Shown piece after piece: positions 63,496 through 64,000 of a stretch of DNA of 64,000 nt (within the stretch, counting starts at the first letter, position 1; the number at the start of each line of letters is the position of its first letter). The stretch comes from Duganella sp. BJB476 (lineage in GTDB: Bacteria > Pseudomonadota > Gammaproteobacteria > Burkholderiales > Burkholderiaceae_D). The notes under the pieces are model-generated. The model worked only from the letters and a program-made list of their open reading frames with translations. It searched no databases and was not told the origin of the DNA. Both the position numbers and the translations under genes were made by a program. Location of the stretch: the NCBI RefSeq assembly GCF_003416895.1, contig NZ_QVIO01000001.1, positions 372,001 to 436,000 of the forward strand. Direction: 5' to 3'.

Positions 63496-64000
63496 ATGTC
63501 CAAGAAAAGCGTAGTGACGGAAGCCCAGGAAATCCAGCTGGCCATCGAACTGATCCAGCTGGGCGCGCGCCTGCAGCTGCTGGAATCGGAAGTGTCGCTG
63601 TCGCGCGAACGCCTGCTCAAGCTGTACAAGGAGCTGAAGGGCGTGTCGCCGCCTAAGGGCATGCTGCCGTTCTCCACCGACTGGTTCCTGACCTGGCAGC
63701 CGAACATCCATTCCTCGCTGTTCATCAATATTCATCATTTCCTGACCGAGCACGCCGGCGCCACCGGCATCGAGGCGGTCATGAAAGCCTACAAGCTGTA
63801 TCTGGAGCAAATGCCGCCGGAAGCGGGCGAGGAGCCGCTGCTGTCGCTGACGCGCGCCTGGACCCTGGTGCGTTTCTTCAGCGGCAAGATGCTGGAGCTG
63901 GCCCCGTGTGGGCGGTGCCAGGGCAAGTTCGTGGTCAACTGCATGGACCTGAACGGCAGCTATGTCTGCGGCCTGTGCCACATGCCTTCGCGCGCCGGCA
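63496..64000 (+). CDS. flhC: FlhC, flagellar master regulator subunit (3' end cut by window)
   Basis: Partial, 168 residues to the window edge of about 190 expected. [20 protein letters not shown] opens the protein; zinc ligands appear as two CxxC pairs, PCGRC and VCGLC, in the C-terminal domain. FlhC contributes the DNA-binding and zinc part of FlhD4C2. No stop codon before 64000. Confidence 0.96.
   Translation, partial: MSKKSVVTEAQEIQLAIELIQLGARLQLLESEVSLSRERLLKLYKELKGVSPPKGMLPFSTDWFLTWQPNIHSSLFINIHHFLTEHAGATGIEAVMKAYKLYLEQMPPEAGEEPLLSLTRAWTLVRFFSGKMLELAPCGRCQGKFVVNCMDLNGSYVCGLCHMPSRAG

Overview
This is a GC-rich, densely packed chromosomal window from a betaproteobacterium, most likely an Oxalobacteraceae member of the Massilia/Duganella/Janthinobacterium type. 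That placement is an inference from gene content: flhDC as flagellar master genes, a PEP-CTERM protein, a DUF4214/pre-peptidase-domain giant protein, the kynU-kynA order, DUF2946 beside a PepSY membrane protein, and numerous AraC/LysR regulators. I see no rRNA, tRNA, CRISPR array, insertion sequence or prophage. Many convergent gene pairs end within a few bases of each other.

Layout. 0.1-6.3 kb: a hybrid histidine kinase with a recently duplicated PAS domain, a MerR regulator divergent from a small membrane protein across a textbook MerR promoter, then LysR - DUF2946 - PepSY genes. 6.4-12.6 kb: D-tartrate dehydratase (all catalytic residues present), an M19 dipeptidase, a RhlE-type RNA helicase, a GlxA-type regulator divergent from an isochorismatase-like hydrolase, SUI1/YciH and a DUF2867 protein. 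12.6-15 kb: an MCE (Mla-like) lipid-transport operon with permease, MCE protein and lipoprotein but no ATPase. 15-18.4 kb: a LysR regulator divergent from a DHA2 efflux pump, then ribB behind an FMN riboswitch. 18.4-25.7 kb: two secreted metallopeptidases (M16 and M13), a WG-repeat protein of lower GC, DUF4440 and VOC proteins. 25.7-34.2 kb: a cytochrome P450, a lipid-binding-fold protein, and an AraC regulator divergent from a three-gene operon (AGPS-like flavin oxidase, glycerol-3-phosphate dehydrogenase-like, FGGY kinase). 34.2-45.1 kb: a TonB receptor followed by an unrecognised 188-aa protein translationally coupled to an AraC regulator, then a flavin monooxygenase - aldehyde dehydrogenase - SDR operon flanked by another AraC regulator and an MFS carrier. 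45-50 kb: a giant PPC-repeat protein and a REC-PAS-GGDEF cyclase. 50-54.8 kb: PLP aminotransferase with RidA, and an EamA exporter divergent from a MocR regulator. 54.8-60 kb: htpG behind a sigma-32 promoter, a CocE-type hydrolase, a CHRD/PEP-CTERM protein and an RBBP9-type hydrolase. 60-64 kb: kynU-kynA (tryptophan to anthranilate side) and flhD-flhC, the latter cut by the window end.

How they work together. The middle third looks like accessory carbon metabolism: uptake (TonB receptor), oxygenation (P450, flavin monooxygenase), oxidation (aldehyde dehydrogenase, SDR, flavin oxidases) and phosphorylation (FGGY kinase), each block with its own AraC regulator; substrates cannot be read from the sequence. 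Non-coding signals are the most distinctive part: a MerR operator, a LysR palindrome cluster, an FMN riboswitch, a MocR direct repeat, a sigma-32 promoter, a start-codon hairpin in front of the CocE hydrolase, a 91-bp inverted-repeat element resembling a MITE after kynA, and two tandem sigma-28-like promoters upstream of flhD. No single locus is an obvious new defence or mobile system; the best leads are the last three signals and the ATPase-less MCE operon.
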